DNA from: Segetibacter aerophilus
Lineage (GTDB): Bacteria > Bacteroidota > Bacteroidia > Chitinophagales > Chitinophagaceae
Length of the DNA: 64,000 nucleotides
Assembly (NCBI RefSeq): GCF_007991655.1
Contig: NZ_BJYT01000004.1
Location: 248,001-312,000, forward strand
Reading direction: 5' to 3'
Position numbers and translations under genes: made by a program
Notes under the pieces: model-generated
Seen by the model: the letters and a program-made list of their open reading frames with translations, nothing else
The model's database searches: none
What the model was told of the DNA's origin: nothing
In this document: one piece after another, positions 17,188 through 25,654 of the stretch
Layout of the letters: each line of letters starts with the position of its first letter
Numbering within the stretch: the stretch's first letter is position 1

Positions 17188-17195
17188 TGCCAACC

Positions 17196-17477
17196 CTACT
17201 GTATTACCACTTCTTTTATCACCTTTTCTCCTAGAGCTTCATTAACCCTTTCAATAATTTTTTCTTTCTGGTACATTAATTCCTGCTTAAGGGGACCGAC
17301 GTTGGTGCGAATGAAAAGTGTATGGTTGATGATTTGAATTTTATCAGTGTACTTGGCGATCGTCTTACCCATCATTGTTTCCCAAATCTGTTCAATTTGT
17401 AAAGCCTGGATACCACTGTTTAATCGGCTCTTTTTTAGAAAAGCTTTTATTGCGTCACCTATCGAAATTTCAGACAT
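17196..17477 (-). CDS. DUF721 (DciA-like) protein
   Basis: 93-residue protein with the DUF721 pattern: IWETMMGKTIAKYTDKIQII, then LFIRTNVGPLKQELMYQKEK and a C-terminal VIKEVVI strand. DUF721 proteins form a KH-like fold related to DciA, the ancestral replicative-helicase loader, so a DNA-replication role is plausible but unproven. Upstream on the minus strand is TACCTTTA, a near -7 element. Confidence 0.88.
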   Translation of the reverse strand: MSEISIGDAIKAFLKKSRLNSGIQALQIEQIWETMMGKTIAKYTDKIQIINHTLFIRTNVGPLKQELMYQKEKIIERVNEALGEKVIKEVVIQ

Positions 17478-17562
17478 GAGGTAAAGGTAAAAATGAAAAA
17501 TGAGCGAATAGGAAAGTGTGGATAATGAACAGGCAAACTAATATCGGAACTTCCTCATTCTA

Positions 17563-17958
17563 TTATAAAAATTGTTTTAACCATTGCTTTGCTTCCTTGT
17601 CGTCCGTAAAGTTTTTCATGGGTATTGGCGGCGCTTTGAACTTAAACAAAATAGTCATGATGAAAGATGCAAGACCGGGCTTTGAAACCATCGCCATTGC
17701 AGTATAGATTTGCGGTAATTGCTGAGAAGCAAACTTCTGTGTCTCCTTGTCAGGAATGGGAGAATTCGATAGATATATTAGAAGCGGAACTTTTTTATTG
17801 TTGGTGATACTTTTAACCAAAGCCACATTGCCTGTAATGTTTTCGACGGTTCTTTTAGGGCTCTTGGATAGTGAGACCAGGACGCCGTCATCGAGCCAGT
17901 AGTCCGCTATTTCGCCCTTGAATATTTCCCTGTCTGTAGGTGGAGTTATTATTTTCAT
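17563..17958 (-). CDS. conserved hypothetical protein, possible STAS/SpoIIAA-like fold
   Basis: 131-residue soluble protein. A DGVLVSLSKSPKRTVENITGN segment resembles the start of SpoIIAA/STAS-like domains, and KKVPLLIYLSN looks like their central strand. The C-terminal part (FKFKAPPIPMKNFTDDKEAK and then WLKQF) fits the last helix of such domains, where a short DDKEA-W-L motif is common. The assignment is by pattern only. TACTTTTA in the leader is a weak -7 box. It sits upstream of DUF721, with 85 nt between them. Confidence 0.65.
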   Translation of the reverse strand: MKIITPPTDREIFKGEIADYWLDDGVLVSLSKSPKRTVENITGNVALVKSITNNKKVPLLIYLSNSPIPDKETQKFASQQLPQIYTAMAMVSKPGLASFIMTILFKFKAPPIPMKNFTDDKEAKQWLKQFL

Positions 17959-18001
17959 TTCAAGCTTTTACTGTCAATTTCATTAAAAGTAAGTAAATAG
18001 A

Positions 18002-18565
18002 CTACGAGACATTGGAAAGCAGGTCTTGTGCATCAAGGGCTGAAAGTTTTAGAAAAATAAGCTCTTCCTCCGAAGGAGACATAGGAGCAACTTGTTCTTT
18101 AAAATTAAACTTCTTTAGAAGCCGAATAGACGGTTCGTTCAGCTTGTGTGTGAAAGCTTCAATGGCCGTTAGTTGCAAAGTTTGAAATCCAAATTGTATC
18201 ACTTTCGCCAGCGCTTCCTGCATTATTCCTTTTGAATGGAATGCCGGCATTAGTTCAAATCCAATCTCTGCTTTCCTATCTGTAGGCTGCTCGTTGAAAT
18301 AGCAGATTGTTCCAATTAGTTTGTCACTGTTCTTCATCGTAATAGCCCAGTATTTTGCGTCATTCTTCACAACTGCCTCAGTAATTTTTTGAATAAATCC
18401 GCGTGCATCTTCCAAAGATTTACATGGCTCTCTGTCGAGATATTTGTTGACCTGCTCGTTAGACCGCAGCGCAAATATTTCTTTCTCATCTGCGATGGAA
18501 AGGGCTCTTAAAATCAAACGGTCAGTAGTTAATGTTGGAAAGGTTGTAAAAATAGTAGGCTCCAT
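18002..18565 (-). CDS. GNAT-family N-acetyltransferase (RimJ/RimL-like)
   Basis: 187-residue acetyltransferase of the RimJ/RimL/Acetyltransf_3 class. The N-terminal FPTLTTDRLILRALSIADEK, the central IGTICYFNEQPTDRKAEIGF, HSKGIMQEALAKVIQFGF and the C-terminal LNEPSIRLLKKFNFKEQ are the class signatures. This class acetylates ribosomal protein N-termini or other amines; the target is unknown here. It is in a same-strand run with the membrane protein at 18582 (16 nt gap). Confidence 0.9.
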   Translation of the reverse strand: MEPTIFTTFPTLTTDRLILRALSIADEKEIFALRSNEQVNKYLDREPCKSLEDARGFIQKITEAVVKNDAKYWAITMKNSDKLIGTICYFNEQPTDRKAEIGFELMPAFHSKGIMQEALAKVIQFGFQTLQLTAIEAFTHKLNEPSIRLLKKFNFKEQVAPMSPSEEELIFLKLSALDAQDLLSNVS

Positions 18566-18581
18566 TTAGTCGATCTCGCAT

Positions 18582-19091
18582 TTAATTTTTTGCCAATTCA
18601 GGTACTTTTTGATTTCCTGGATTCTTTAATACCGGTGCTCTATAATAGCTGTGAGCCATAAAGGAAAGGGGAATACCAATGCAAACAATTAAAATAGCCG
18701 CATTGATGATTGAGTTGACAAGATTAAACGGTCTGTTAGGTATATTAGATAAAGGAATGACAACGAGGTTCATAATTGACCAGGCAAAAAGCCCATAAAC
18801 AATTCCGGTTAGAATTTTATGTTTTGATAGAAATTTCAGTCTGGGAAACAGCCAGAAGAAAAAAGCGGTAAATGAAAATGCAATGATATAATGGAAAATA
18901 AGGCCGGCGATAATCATTGTGCTTCCGCCGGTGGAAGCGGTTTTGCCAAAAACACCACTTGCTACAAATTTCAAAACGTTCAACGGGTTTGATCCGCCGG
19001 TTTTTAGATAATAATACAAGCAGGCTGAAAAGATGTCCAGGGTTCCTACAATCAATCCTGCTTTTATTATTTGGGTAGATAACCGGCTCAT
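18582..19091 (-). CDS. hypothetical four-helix membrane protein
   Basis: 169-residue protein with four predicted membrane helices: around ILKAG-equivalent residues 8-28, 57-81, 92-114 and 125-147. It begins MSRLSTQIIKAGLIVGTLDI and has a soluble C-terminal tail. The pattern of a TGG/GKTAS glycine-rich loop between helices 1 and 2 recurs in uncharacterised membrane proteins, but I cannot name a family. It lies upstream of the GNAT gene with a 16 nt gap, so they probably share a transcript. Confidence 0.7.
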   Translation of the reverse strand: MSRLSTQIIKAGLIVGTLDIFSACLYYYLKTGGSNPLNVLKFVASGVFGKTASTGGSTMIIAGLIFHYIIAFSFTAFFFWLFPRLKFLSKHKILTGIVYGLFAWSIMNLVVIPLSNIPNRPFNLVNSIINAAILIVCIGIPLSFMAHSYYRAPVLKNPGNQKVPELAKN

Positions 19092-19366
19092 AAAAATTAA
19101 TTATTGTAAAGCAAATTCCGACACTGCACTCCAGGTTAAATATAAGTAAAGCCTGAGGCAAACTCAAGGGCACTTTTACGATAAGACATGCCGGCTTTTA
19201 GATTATTTACAAATCACTTTCTAAAAAGGTGAAAAGTAGATGGAAGCTTTAGCTGATAAAATAGCTGGACGAAATAAGAAAAGCACAAGTGAGTGACACA
19301 ACTATGTTGAGTAAAGTTTCAATGCCGGTTCAATAAAAAAACTAAAAGCGATTATGTCTGTATCAT

Positions 19367-19374
19367 TATTTTTG
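19367..19374 (+). promoter_or_regulatory. -7 promoter element before the first GH43 gene
   Basis: TATTTTTG matches TAnnTTTG exactly but ends only 5 nt before the ATG at 19380, implying a leaderless or nearly leaderless transcript if it is used. No -33 TTG at the right spacing was seen. Confidence 0.35.
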
Positions 19375-19379
19375 ACCCA

Positions 19380-20459
19380 ATGATTATTGCCTTACAAACT
19401 CCTTCCGAAAAGTTGTTCCTGGTTTTTATCGCATTCCTCTTTGCTTCGTGTAGTGTTTTTAAGGGGACGCAAAAGGCGGGTCAAACCTTCACCAACCCTC
19501 TCTTGCCTCGTGGTGCTGATCCGTGGAATATTTATAAAGATGGCTATTACTACTACACCCAGACAATGGGTAACCGGATAGAAATCTGGAAAACAAAAAA
19601 CATTTCAGAGTTAAGTACAGCGCCGCATAAAACTGTTTGGACGCCGCCGAAAGGCACGGCATGGTCAAGAAATTTATGGGCGCCCGAAATTCATTTTATC
19701 GATAACAAGTGGTATGCCTATTTTGCTGCAGACGATGGAAGAAACGTCAATCACCGGCTGTACGTGATAGAAAATAGTTCAAAGGATCCTTTGGAAGGTG
19801 AGTGGACTTTTAAGGGAAAAATTTCTGACAGCACCAACCGATGGGCGATTGACGGTTCTGTGTTCGAGCATAAAAAACAATGGTACATGACCTGGGCAGG
19901 GTGGGAGGCGCATAAGAACGGATCGCAGGATATTTACATCGCCAGGATGTCTAATCCCTGGACGATAGACGGTCCGCGGGTGCGCATTTCTGCACCTACT
20001 TTCGATTGGGAAAAATATGGAGACCTGATAGCAGACTCGGCTTCAGACAATCCACCGCACGTGGATGTGAACGAAGGGCCCGAAATCTTAAAGCACAAAG
20101 ACAAACTTTTTTTGGTGTATTCGGCTAGTGCATGCTGGACAGATTATTACGGGTTGGGGATGCTGACTTTCACAGGGAAGGACGACAACCTACTCGACTC
20201 AGCTTCGTGGAGAAAATCACCCGCTTCGGTCTTTAAACAATCGTCTTTGAACAGTGTGTACGCTCCCGGCCACAATTCTTTTTTCAAATCTCCTAATGGC
20301 AAAGAGGACTGGATTTTGTACCACGCTAATCGTGCTCCCAACATGGGCTGTGGAGGAAACCGATCACCAAGAGCGCAAAAATTTACATGGAACAAAGACG
20401 GCACCCCTAATTTTGGTGAGCCTGTAAAGGAAGGCGTGCCTCTTCGCGTTCCACAATAG
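19380..20459 (+). CDS. glycoside hydrolase family 43 lipoprotein
   Basis: 359-residue GH43 enzyme with a lipoprotein signal ending FLFASC, so it is probably anchored in the outer membrane or periplasm. The GH43 five-bladed propeller triad is visible: base Asp47 in RGADPWNIYKDG, pKa-modulating Asp158 in AIDGSVF, and the acid Glu232 in NEGPEI. The family cleaves arabinan, xylan or side-chain arabinose. The next gene is a second GH43, 29 nt downstream and so likely co-transcribed. No SusC/SusD pair or regulator is adjacent, so this is not a complete polysaccharide utilisation locus. Confidence 0.92.
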   Translation: MIIALQTPSEKLFLVFIAFLFASCSVFKGTQKAGQTFTNPLLPRGADPWNIYKDGYYYYTQTMGNRIEIWKTKNISELSTAPHKTVWTPPKGTAWSRNLWAPEIHFIDNKWYAYFAADDGRNVNHRLYVIENSSKDPLEGEWTFKGKISDSTNRWAIDGSVFEHKKQWYMTWAGWEAHKNGSQDIYIARMSNPWTIDGPRVRISAPTFDWEKYGDLIADSASDNPPHVDVNEGPEILKHKDKLFLVYSASACWTDYYGLGMLTFTGKDDNLLDSASWRKSPASVFKQSSLNSVYAPGHNSFFKSPNGKEDWILYHANRAPNMGCGGNRSPRAQKFTWNKDGTPNFGEPVKEGVPLRVPQ

Positions 20460-20488
20460 TTATAAATTATATAGTAAAACCGCTACCT

Positions 20489-21979
20489 ATGAAAAAAGTA
20501 AAATATTACATGGTATTGCTAACAGCAGCAGTGTTCGCCATGTCGTCTGTATCGTCGCAAAGGCTTATTCTTCCAGGCGATTTTCCTGATCCGTCTATCA
20601 TTAAAATTGGTGATACTTATTGGGCCAGCGCCACTACTTCTAACTGGATGCCCGCTTATCCCATTCTAAAATCTGCTGACATGGTTCATTGGACAACGGA
20701 GGGCTATATCTTCAATAAGTTGCCTGACTGGGCCGACTATTATTTTTGGGCCCCGGAGATAACCTACGAAAACGGGAAGGTGTACGTGTATTATGCTGCG
20801 CACAAGAAGGGCGGAAATTTGTGTCTTGGTATTGCCACGGCTGATAAACCAGAAGGACCGTACAAAGACTTAGGCCCAATGATGTGCGAGGCGGCAGGAT
20901 CTATAGATGCGTTTCCTATGCGTGATGAGAACGGGAAGTTGTACCTGATCTGGAAGGAAGATGGAAACAGTGTAAAGCAACCAACGCCTATTTGGGCAAT
21001 GGAAATGAAGGAAGACAGAACAGGTCTGATTGGTGAAAAACATGAATTATTTAGAAATAAAGTTGCCTGGGAAGAGAACCTCGTAGAGGGAGTGTCGATG
21101 ATGAAGCACGGGGGATACTTTTACGCGTTCTATGCAGCTGCTGGCTGCTGCGGGGTTGGCTGCAACTATATTGTCGGTATTGCCCGGTCAAAGAATCTGT
21201 TAGGTCCATGGGAAAAAGATCCCGCTAACCCGGTTTTAAAAAACAACGAGCAATGGATATGTCCTGGTCATGGTACCCCTATTGAAAAAGATGGCAGGTA
21301 TTACTTCCTGCATCATGCTTATGATAAAAAGACGAACGCATTTACAGGCAGGCAAGGTTTGCTGAGCGAGTTTAGGTTTACGCCGGACGGTTGGGTAAAG
21401 TTTGTAAACGTGCCCGAACCAATTGCTAAGACCGCGCCTATCATCGACGAGTTTACTGATCGTTCGTTATCTGTAAACTGGCAGTGGAGCGTGTTTCAGA
21501 AAGACATCAAATACAAGGTAAAAAAGGGCCAGCTTCAGTTGAACGCAGCCAATGTTTCTGCCGGGGCTTTTCTAGGCCAGAAGATTTATACAGGCGATTT
21601 TACCGCAACAGCTAACTTGGTTAAAAAAGGTTCAAAGTCGGCTGCAGGTATTGCAGCAATTGGAGACGATAAAAATACTTTGAGCCTGCTGTATGTAAAA
21701 GACTCGGTGCAGCTTGTGAAGCTAAAGGACGATACAACAACGGTACTGGCTTCTATGCCCGTAAAGCCAAAGCAACAAGTGAGCTTTAAAATGCAGTCAT
21801 CCGGCGGGCGATATTACACTTTCTCTTTTGCAACTGATGGTGGCGCTTTTACCACCATTAATTCCAAACCTATAGACGGTCTTTTTCTGCCTCCCTGGGA
21901 TAGGGCTGTTCGTGCAGGCCTTGTTTCAAAGGGAAGTGGCAAAGCAAAATTCGAGTCTTTCCAAATGATGAGCGAGTAG
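20489..21979 (+). CDS. glycoside hydrolase family 43, two-domain
   Basis: 496-residue secreted GH43 with signal peptide MKKVKYYMVLLTAAVFAMSS. The triad is Asp34 in DFPDPSII, Asp140 in GSIDAFPM and Glu200 in LVEGVSM. The catalytic domain spans about 25-310, followed by a beta-sandwich domain (about 325-495) of the type often fused to arabinofuranosidases and xylosidases. An unusual CCGVGC cluster sits in the propeller near residue 217. It forms a two-gene unit with the upstream GH43 lipoprotein. The specificity of either enzyme cannot be read from sequence. Confidence 0.93.
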   Translation: MKKVKYYMVLLTAAVFAMSSVSSQRLILPGDFPDPSIIKIGDTYWASATTSNWMPAYPILKSADMVHWTTEGYIFNKLPDWADYYFWAPEITYENGKVYVYYAAHKKGGNLCLGIATADKPEGPYKDLGPMMCEAAGSIDAFPMRDENGKLYLIWKEDGNSVKQPTPIWAMEMKEDRTGLIGEKHELFRNKVAWEENLVEGVSMMKHGGYFYAFYAAAGCCGVGCNYIVGIARSKNLLGPWEKDPANPVLKNNEQWICPGHGTPIEKDGRYYFLHHAYDKKTNAFTGRQGLLSEFRFTPDGWVKFVNVPEPIAKTAPIIDEFTDRSLSVNWQWSVFQKDIKYKVKKGQLQLNAANVSAGAFLGQKIYTGDFTATANLVKKGSKSAAGIAAIGDDKNTLSLLYVKDSVQLVKLKDDTTTVLASMPVKPKQQVSFKMQSSGGRYYTFSFATDGGAFTTINSKPIDGLFLPPWDRAVRAGLVSKGSGKAKFESFQMMSE

Positions 21980-22042
21980 GTTAGACTATTTAAAATACTA
22001 ATTTGATTTTTTGTTTGCTGGCTGTTGTAACGCTATGAATCA

Positions 22043-22062
22043 TCGTTGCGTCGCACTCTTGT
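22043..22062. repeat. intergenic GCGTCGC motif, copy 5
   Basis: ATCGTTGCGTCGCACTCTTG, with the shared core GTTGCGTCGCAC, between GH43 and the HAL-like gene. Confidence 0.55.
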
Positions 22063-22221
22063 ACTATTGATAAAATACGTAGCGAATCTGCAAAACGCGA
22101 AAATGAGTCGCAAGGCTTTAATAATATAGCCGTCCATGTAGCGATGGTATCATCGAGCTATTTCCCTTTCCTCCTGTATTGCTATAATGATTTACTTTGT
22201 CGCTGATCTTAATCTTATTGA

Positions 22222-23655
22222 ATGAGTTACAATTATTTACCACTCGACAGAAAATGGCTGAGCTTTCAACAGGTAAAAAACCTATTGGATTATGATCAGT
22301 TAGTCTCTATAACTTTCGATGCGCACGAAAGAATATTAAAGAGCCATGAGTACATCCAAAGTATTTCGGTGGGAGAGAATAATGAGGTTTCGTCTACCAA
22401 TATCGAAAATGTACAAAAAGGTGTAATTGAAAGTGATGTAATTGGATCAGGTGAGGAGGTGGCCATCGATATAGTAAAGCTGTTACTCATGCTTAAAATT
22501 AAATCACTCAGCCATGGCCAGAGCGGGGTGCAAATTGAAACTGTGAAGCGGTTGATGGAAATGTATAATAATAGCGTTTTTCCGGTTGTATATGTTGATG
22601 TAGATGGAGCACAAAAAGAAAGCAATCCTTTACTGAGCCAACTACTGATGACATTGGTCGGCAGAGGCGAGGTTTACTACAAAGGACGAAAACAATTGGC
22701 TTCATCTGTTTTCGACGAACTAAACTGGCAGCCCTTAAAATTGCAAACGGGAGAAACGTCTGCGCTAACAACGGGAACGCATTTTATCAGCGCTCATGCT
22801 TTATATGTGTTAAAGAAATCCGAGCTGCTATTAAAATTTGCAGATATAATAGCAGCTGTATCATTGAATGTAATTAGTTTTTCGACCAATAGTTTAAATG
22901 AAAAAATTAACACGGCACAACGTCACAAGGGACAGGCGGATACAGCCAAGGCGCTCAACAAATATTTGAAAGGGAGTGGGAATCTCATAGCAAAAGAGCA
23001 GAAGTCGAATGATGCTGATTTAGCTAACTTAACTATCGGGATTCATGGAGCGGCAAAGGACAGCTTTGAATATATTTTAGATGTTTTTCTAAAAGAGATA
23101 AATTCTGTAACCGAAGAACGATCCATTTTTTCACATGAAGGGTTGGTTGTAAACGGTGTTCATTCTCATCCTCAGCCTTTGATGCTTGCGCTTGATTATC
23201 TCGTTATCGCCCTAACTGGCGTAGCTAACTTATCTGTAGCTAAAATCGAACAGTTAGCGGGCGTCGAAAGCAGTCCATTGTCAGCCGTATTCCTTGCAAA
23301 TATTTTGTCCAGGGCTACCGAAATATCCAGTGAAAACAGAAAACTTTCTGCCCCCTCGTCTGTTAATTTTACGTTAGCAAGTGACATAAAAAGTGGAGTA
23401 GTTTACCAGGTAGATGGCTGTAAGAAATGCTTAAAGGCTGTAGACAACCTTGAAAAGATTCTTGCTATAGAATTGGTGGCTGCAACACGTACCCGGGAAT
23501 TTGAAGGATTAGATCGGACGCTTCCAGCTTTAAACGTTTTCACGAAAAGTTTTAGGGAACAGGTTTCATTGACAGAAGAAGAGGCTGGGGCAAATAACAA
23601 CCTGACAAAAGCAATCCAGTTCTTACGCTCATTTAATGTATCGCTTGTATCATAG
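22222..23655 (+). CDS. histidine ammonia-lyase-fold protein lacking catalytic residues (pseudoenzyme)
   Basis: 477-residue protein aligning end to end with the HAL/PAL superfamily. Recognisable blocks are LKIKSLSHGQSGVQIETVKR (HAL: RANALAKGYSG), TGTHFISAHALYVLKKSELL (HAL: NGTQ-MSA), IGIHGAAKDS (HAL: PQVHGA-RD), SSENRKLSAPSSV and KAVDNLEKILAIELVAATRT. The Ala-Ser-Gly triad that cyclises into the MIO electrophile is gone: at the aligned position (131-133) the protein has QKE. The active-site Tyr of the GVNTGFG loop, the SH histidine (here SD, 71-72), the QD-YS-R block and QEDHVS are also replaced. Lyase activity is therefore not expected. It lies 24 nt before a BadF-type kinase and just upstream of MurQ, which suggests a scaffold or sensing role in amino-sugar recycling (inference). 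Confidence 0.8.
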   Translation: MSYNYLPLDRKWLSFQQVKNLLDYDQLVSITFDAHERILKSHEYIQSISVGENNEVSSTNIENVQKGVIESDVIGSGEEVAIDIVKLLLMLKIKSLSHGQSGVQIETVKRLMEMYNNSVFPVVYVDVDGAQKESNPLLSQLLMTLVGRGEVYYKGRKQLASSVFDELNWQPLKLQTGETSALTTGTHFISAHALYVLKKSELLLKFADIIAAVSLNVISFSTNSLNEKINTAQRHKGQADTAKALNKYLKGSGNLIAKEQKSNDADLANLTIGIHGAAKDSFEYILDVFLKEINSVTEERSIFSHEGLVVNGVHSHPQPLMLALDYLVIALTGVANLSVAKIEQLAGVESSPLSAVFLANILSRATEISSENRKLSAPSSVNFTLASDIKSGVVYQVDGCKKCLKAVDNLEKILAIELVAATRTREFEGLDRTLPALNVFTKSFREQVSLTEEEAGANNNLTKAIQFLRSFNVSLVS

Positions 23656-23679
23656 TCCATTTATTCAATCTTTTAGTTT

Positions 23680-24534
23680 ATGTCTGTTCAATTAATTGCC
23701 GATAGTGGTGCTACCAAATGCGAATGGCATTTAGTGAGTAATGGAATAGAGAAGACAATTTTTACTACCGGTATTAGCCCTTACTTCCTGCAGGAAGAAG
23801 AAATCGTAGAGCTTTTGAAAAAGGACTTGCTGCCGCACCTGGACAATATGGTGGTAAATGAAACTTATTACTATGGGACAGGTCTTGGTAACCCTAAAAA
23901 TGTGGCTACTATAGTCAGCGCTTTGAAGGCACTGCTGCCCCAAAGCAGCGTTGAGGCAAACACAGACTTGTTAGCGGCTGCGCGGGCGTTGTGTGGTAAT
24001 GACAGGGGGATCGCATGCATTCTCGGTACTGGTTCAAATTCCTGTTATTATGACGGCAAGGAGATTGACAAAAATATTGCAAGCCTTGGTTATGTCTTGG
24101 GCGATGAGGGAAGCGGTGCACACCTAGGTAAGAAAGTAATACAATATTACCTCTACAATACTTTTGACGAGGACTTAAGATTTAGGTTCGATGCCCAGTT
24201 CGTAACTACGTACATGGAGATACTTGAGAATGTGTACCAAAAACCCTTTCCTAATCGATACCTCGCGGGTTTTGCCTCTTTCCTTTCTGAAAACCGTGGA
24301 CATTACATGGTTGAAAATATACTGGAAGACGGACTGAACGATTTTTTCTTCAACCACCTAAACAAGTATGGCGAAAGCTGGACCTCACCCATCAACTTTG
24401 TTGGCAGCGTCGCCTTCGGATTTAAAGATGTCTTGCAGGAACTTTGTAACACCTACCAGTTAGAGTTAGGCAAAGTTTTAAAAGCTCCGATGGACGGCTT
24501 GGTAAAATTTCATTCTCAATCTTCATTTGTGTGA
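23680..24534 (+). CDS. BadF/BadG-family amino-sugar kinase (GlcNAc or MurNAc kinase)
   Basis: 284-residue ASKHA kinase. Phosphate-1 motif LIADSGATKCEWHLV starts at residue 5, phosphate-2 ILGTGSNSCYYDG is near 116, and the GDEGSGAHLGKK block follows. The family is usually annotated as N-acetylglucosamine kinase, but characterised members also phosphorylate N-acetylmuramic acid (MurK). MurQ, which uses MurNAc-6-phosphate, is encoded 239 nt downstream, and this favours MurNAc as substrate by context. It is co-directional with the HAL-like gene, with a 24 nt gap. Confidence 0.88.
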   Translation: MSVQLIADSGATKCEWHLVSNGIEKTIFTTGISPYFLQEEEIVELLKKDLLPHLDNMVVNETYYYGTGLGNPKNVATIVSALKALLPQSSVEANTDLLAAARALCGNDRGIACILGTGSNSCYYDGKEIDKNIASLGYVLGDEGSGAHLGKKVIQYYLYNTFDEDLRFRFDAQFVTTYMEILENVYQKPFPNRYLAGFASFLSENRGHYMVENILEDGLNDFFFNHLNKYGESWTSPINFVGSVAFGFKDVLQELCNTYQLELGKVLKAPMDGLVKFHSQSSFV

Positions 24535-24644
24535 TAACGCTTCCGTTACGCTTCACGGCGTCGTTAATTTGTTCTGGCTCACGGTATTATTTCGCCCGAA
24601 GGTTTGAATGTTTTTCCCGCTTGTTCCTCTGAATTCGAAAACCT

Positions 24645-24666
24645 GAAGTGTGCGACGCAAGAATGT
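24645..24666. repeat. intergenic GCGACGC motif, copy 6
   Basis: TGAAGTGTGCGACGCAAGAA is the reverse-strand form of copies 1 and 3 (TTGCGTCGCACACTTCA with one change). It lies between the kinase and murQ. Confidence 0.6.
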
Positions 24667-24702
24667 TTAATAGCGAGCAAAAGCTGGTAACATAATAGAA
24701 AT

Positions 24703-24710
24703 TAACTTTG
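24703..24710 (+). promoter_or_regulatory. -7 promoter element upstream of murQ
   Basis: TAACTTTG, an exact TAnnTTTG match, 63 nt before the murQ ATG. It suggests murQ can be transcribed separately from the kinase. The -33 element is not clear. Confidence 0.5.
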
Positions 24711-24773
24711 CGATACAACCTTTACTGAAGTTGTCATTTTTATCATCAAAGCTCTCCTTGAGTCTACATTATT

Positions 24774-25589
24774 ATGCCAGATTTTATTAAAGTAACAGAA
24801 CAATCGTCGAAGTACAGGCACCTTGAAAAAATGTCTGTCAAAGAACTTCTAACGAATATAAATAATGAAGACAAAACAGTTCCTGCTGCTGTAGAGAAAG
24901 CCATTCCGCAGATAGAAAAACTGGTAAGCATCATATCTGATCGTATGCTGGCTGGCGGAAGACTTTTCTACCTGGGAGCCGGAACAAGCGGCAGGCTTGC
25001 GATAGTGGATGCAAGTGAATGCCCTCCAACTTTTGGCGTTCCTCATGGATTGGTGATCGCATTAATTGCCGGCAACGAAAAGGCAATAACGCAGGCAGTG
25101 GAATTTGCAGAAGACGACCTGGAGGCAGGTTGGAACGATTTGCAAAAACATTTTGTCAGTGAGAAAGATGTGGTGGTCGGCCTGGCAGCAAGCGGTGCCA
25201 CGCCTTATGTAGTAGGCGCATTGGAACAATGCAAAAAAAATGGCATAAAAACAGGCTGCATTGTTTGTAATCCCAATAGCCCGGTAGCTGCTACTTCAGA
25301 GTTTCCGGTAGAAGTGATTGTGGGGCCAGAGTTTATAACGGGTAGCACCCGGATGAAAAGTGGTACTGCTCAAAAGCTGGTGCTGAACATGATTTCGACA
25401 TCGGTGATGATACAACTTGGCAGGGTAGAGGACAACAGGATGGTGAACATGCAACTGACAAATGCGAAGCTAGTGGACCGGGGTGTAAAGATGGTAATGG
25501 AGCAACTGAACCTTGATGACTACGATAAAGCGAAGCAACTTTTACTACAAAATGGCAGCGTAAAAAAAGCGGTAGAAACGCGGGAATAA
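24774..25589 (+). CDS. murQ: N-acetylmuramic acid 6-phosphate etherase
   Basis: 271-residue SIS-domain etherase that removes D-lactate from MurNAc-6-phosphate to give GlcNAc-6-phosphate in peptidoglycan recycling. Visible are LGAGTSGRLAIVDASECPPT with catalytic Glu82, AVEFAEDD with the second acidic residue near 113, and GSTRMKSGTAQKLVLNMIST. It is a little shorter than E. coli MurQ (about 298) because the C-terminal helical part is reduced, which is common in this phylum. The preceding kinase and HAL-like gene form its functional neighbourhood. Confidence 0.96.
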   Translation: MPDFIKVTEQSSKYRHLEKMSVKELLTNINNEDKTVPAAVEKAIPQIEKLVSIISDRMLAGGRLFYLGAGTSGRLAIVDASECPPTFGVPHGLVIALIAGNEKAITQAVEFAEDDLEAGWNDLQKHFVSEKDVVVGLAASGATPYVVGALEQCKKNGIKTGCIVCNPNSPVAATSEFPVEVIVGPEFITGSTRMKSGTAQKLVLNMISTSVMIQLGRVEDNRMVNMQLTNAKLVDRGVKMVMEQLNLDDYDKAKQLLLQNGSVKKAVETRE

Positions 25590-25654
25590 ATTTTTCTTGC
25601 CTTTTATATAGTTGTGCAATAGTTGTAACTTTAGAGTAAACTAAAAACATCTGT

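Larger units (their letters stand above)
16872..17195. other. gene-free interval with short repeats
   Basis: 324 nt without a supportable gene. It holds a tandem pair of about 20 nt (16880-16920), a GCGACGC motif (16994-17010) and a 13-bp perfect tandem duplication (17162-17187). No terminator with a clear stem and T-run was found between these convergent genes. Confidence 0.6.

Noticed and set aside
22222-23655. Annotation as a working histidine ammonia-lyase linked to the HutG-like gene
   Set aside because: The MIO triad and other catalytic residues are missing and the HutG-like gene is about 5 kb away with other functions between.
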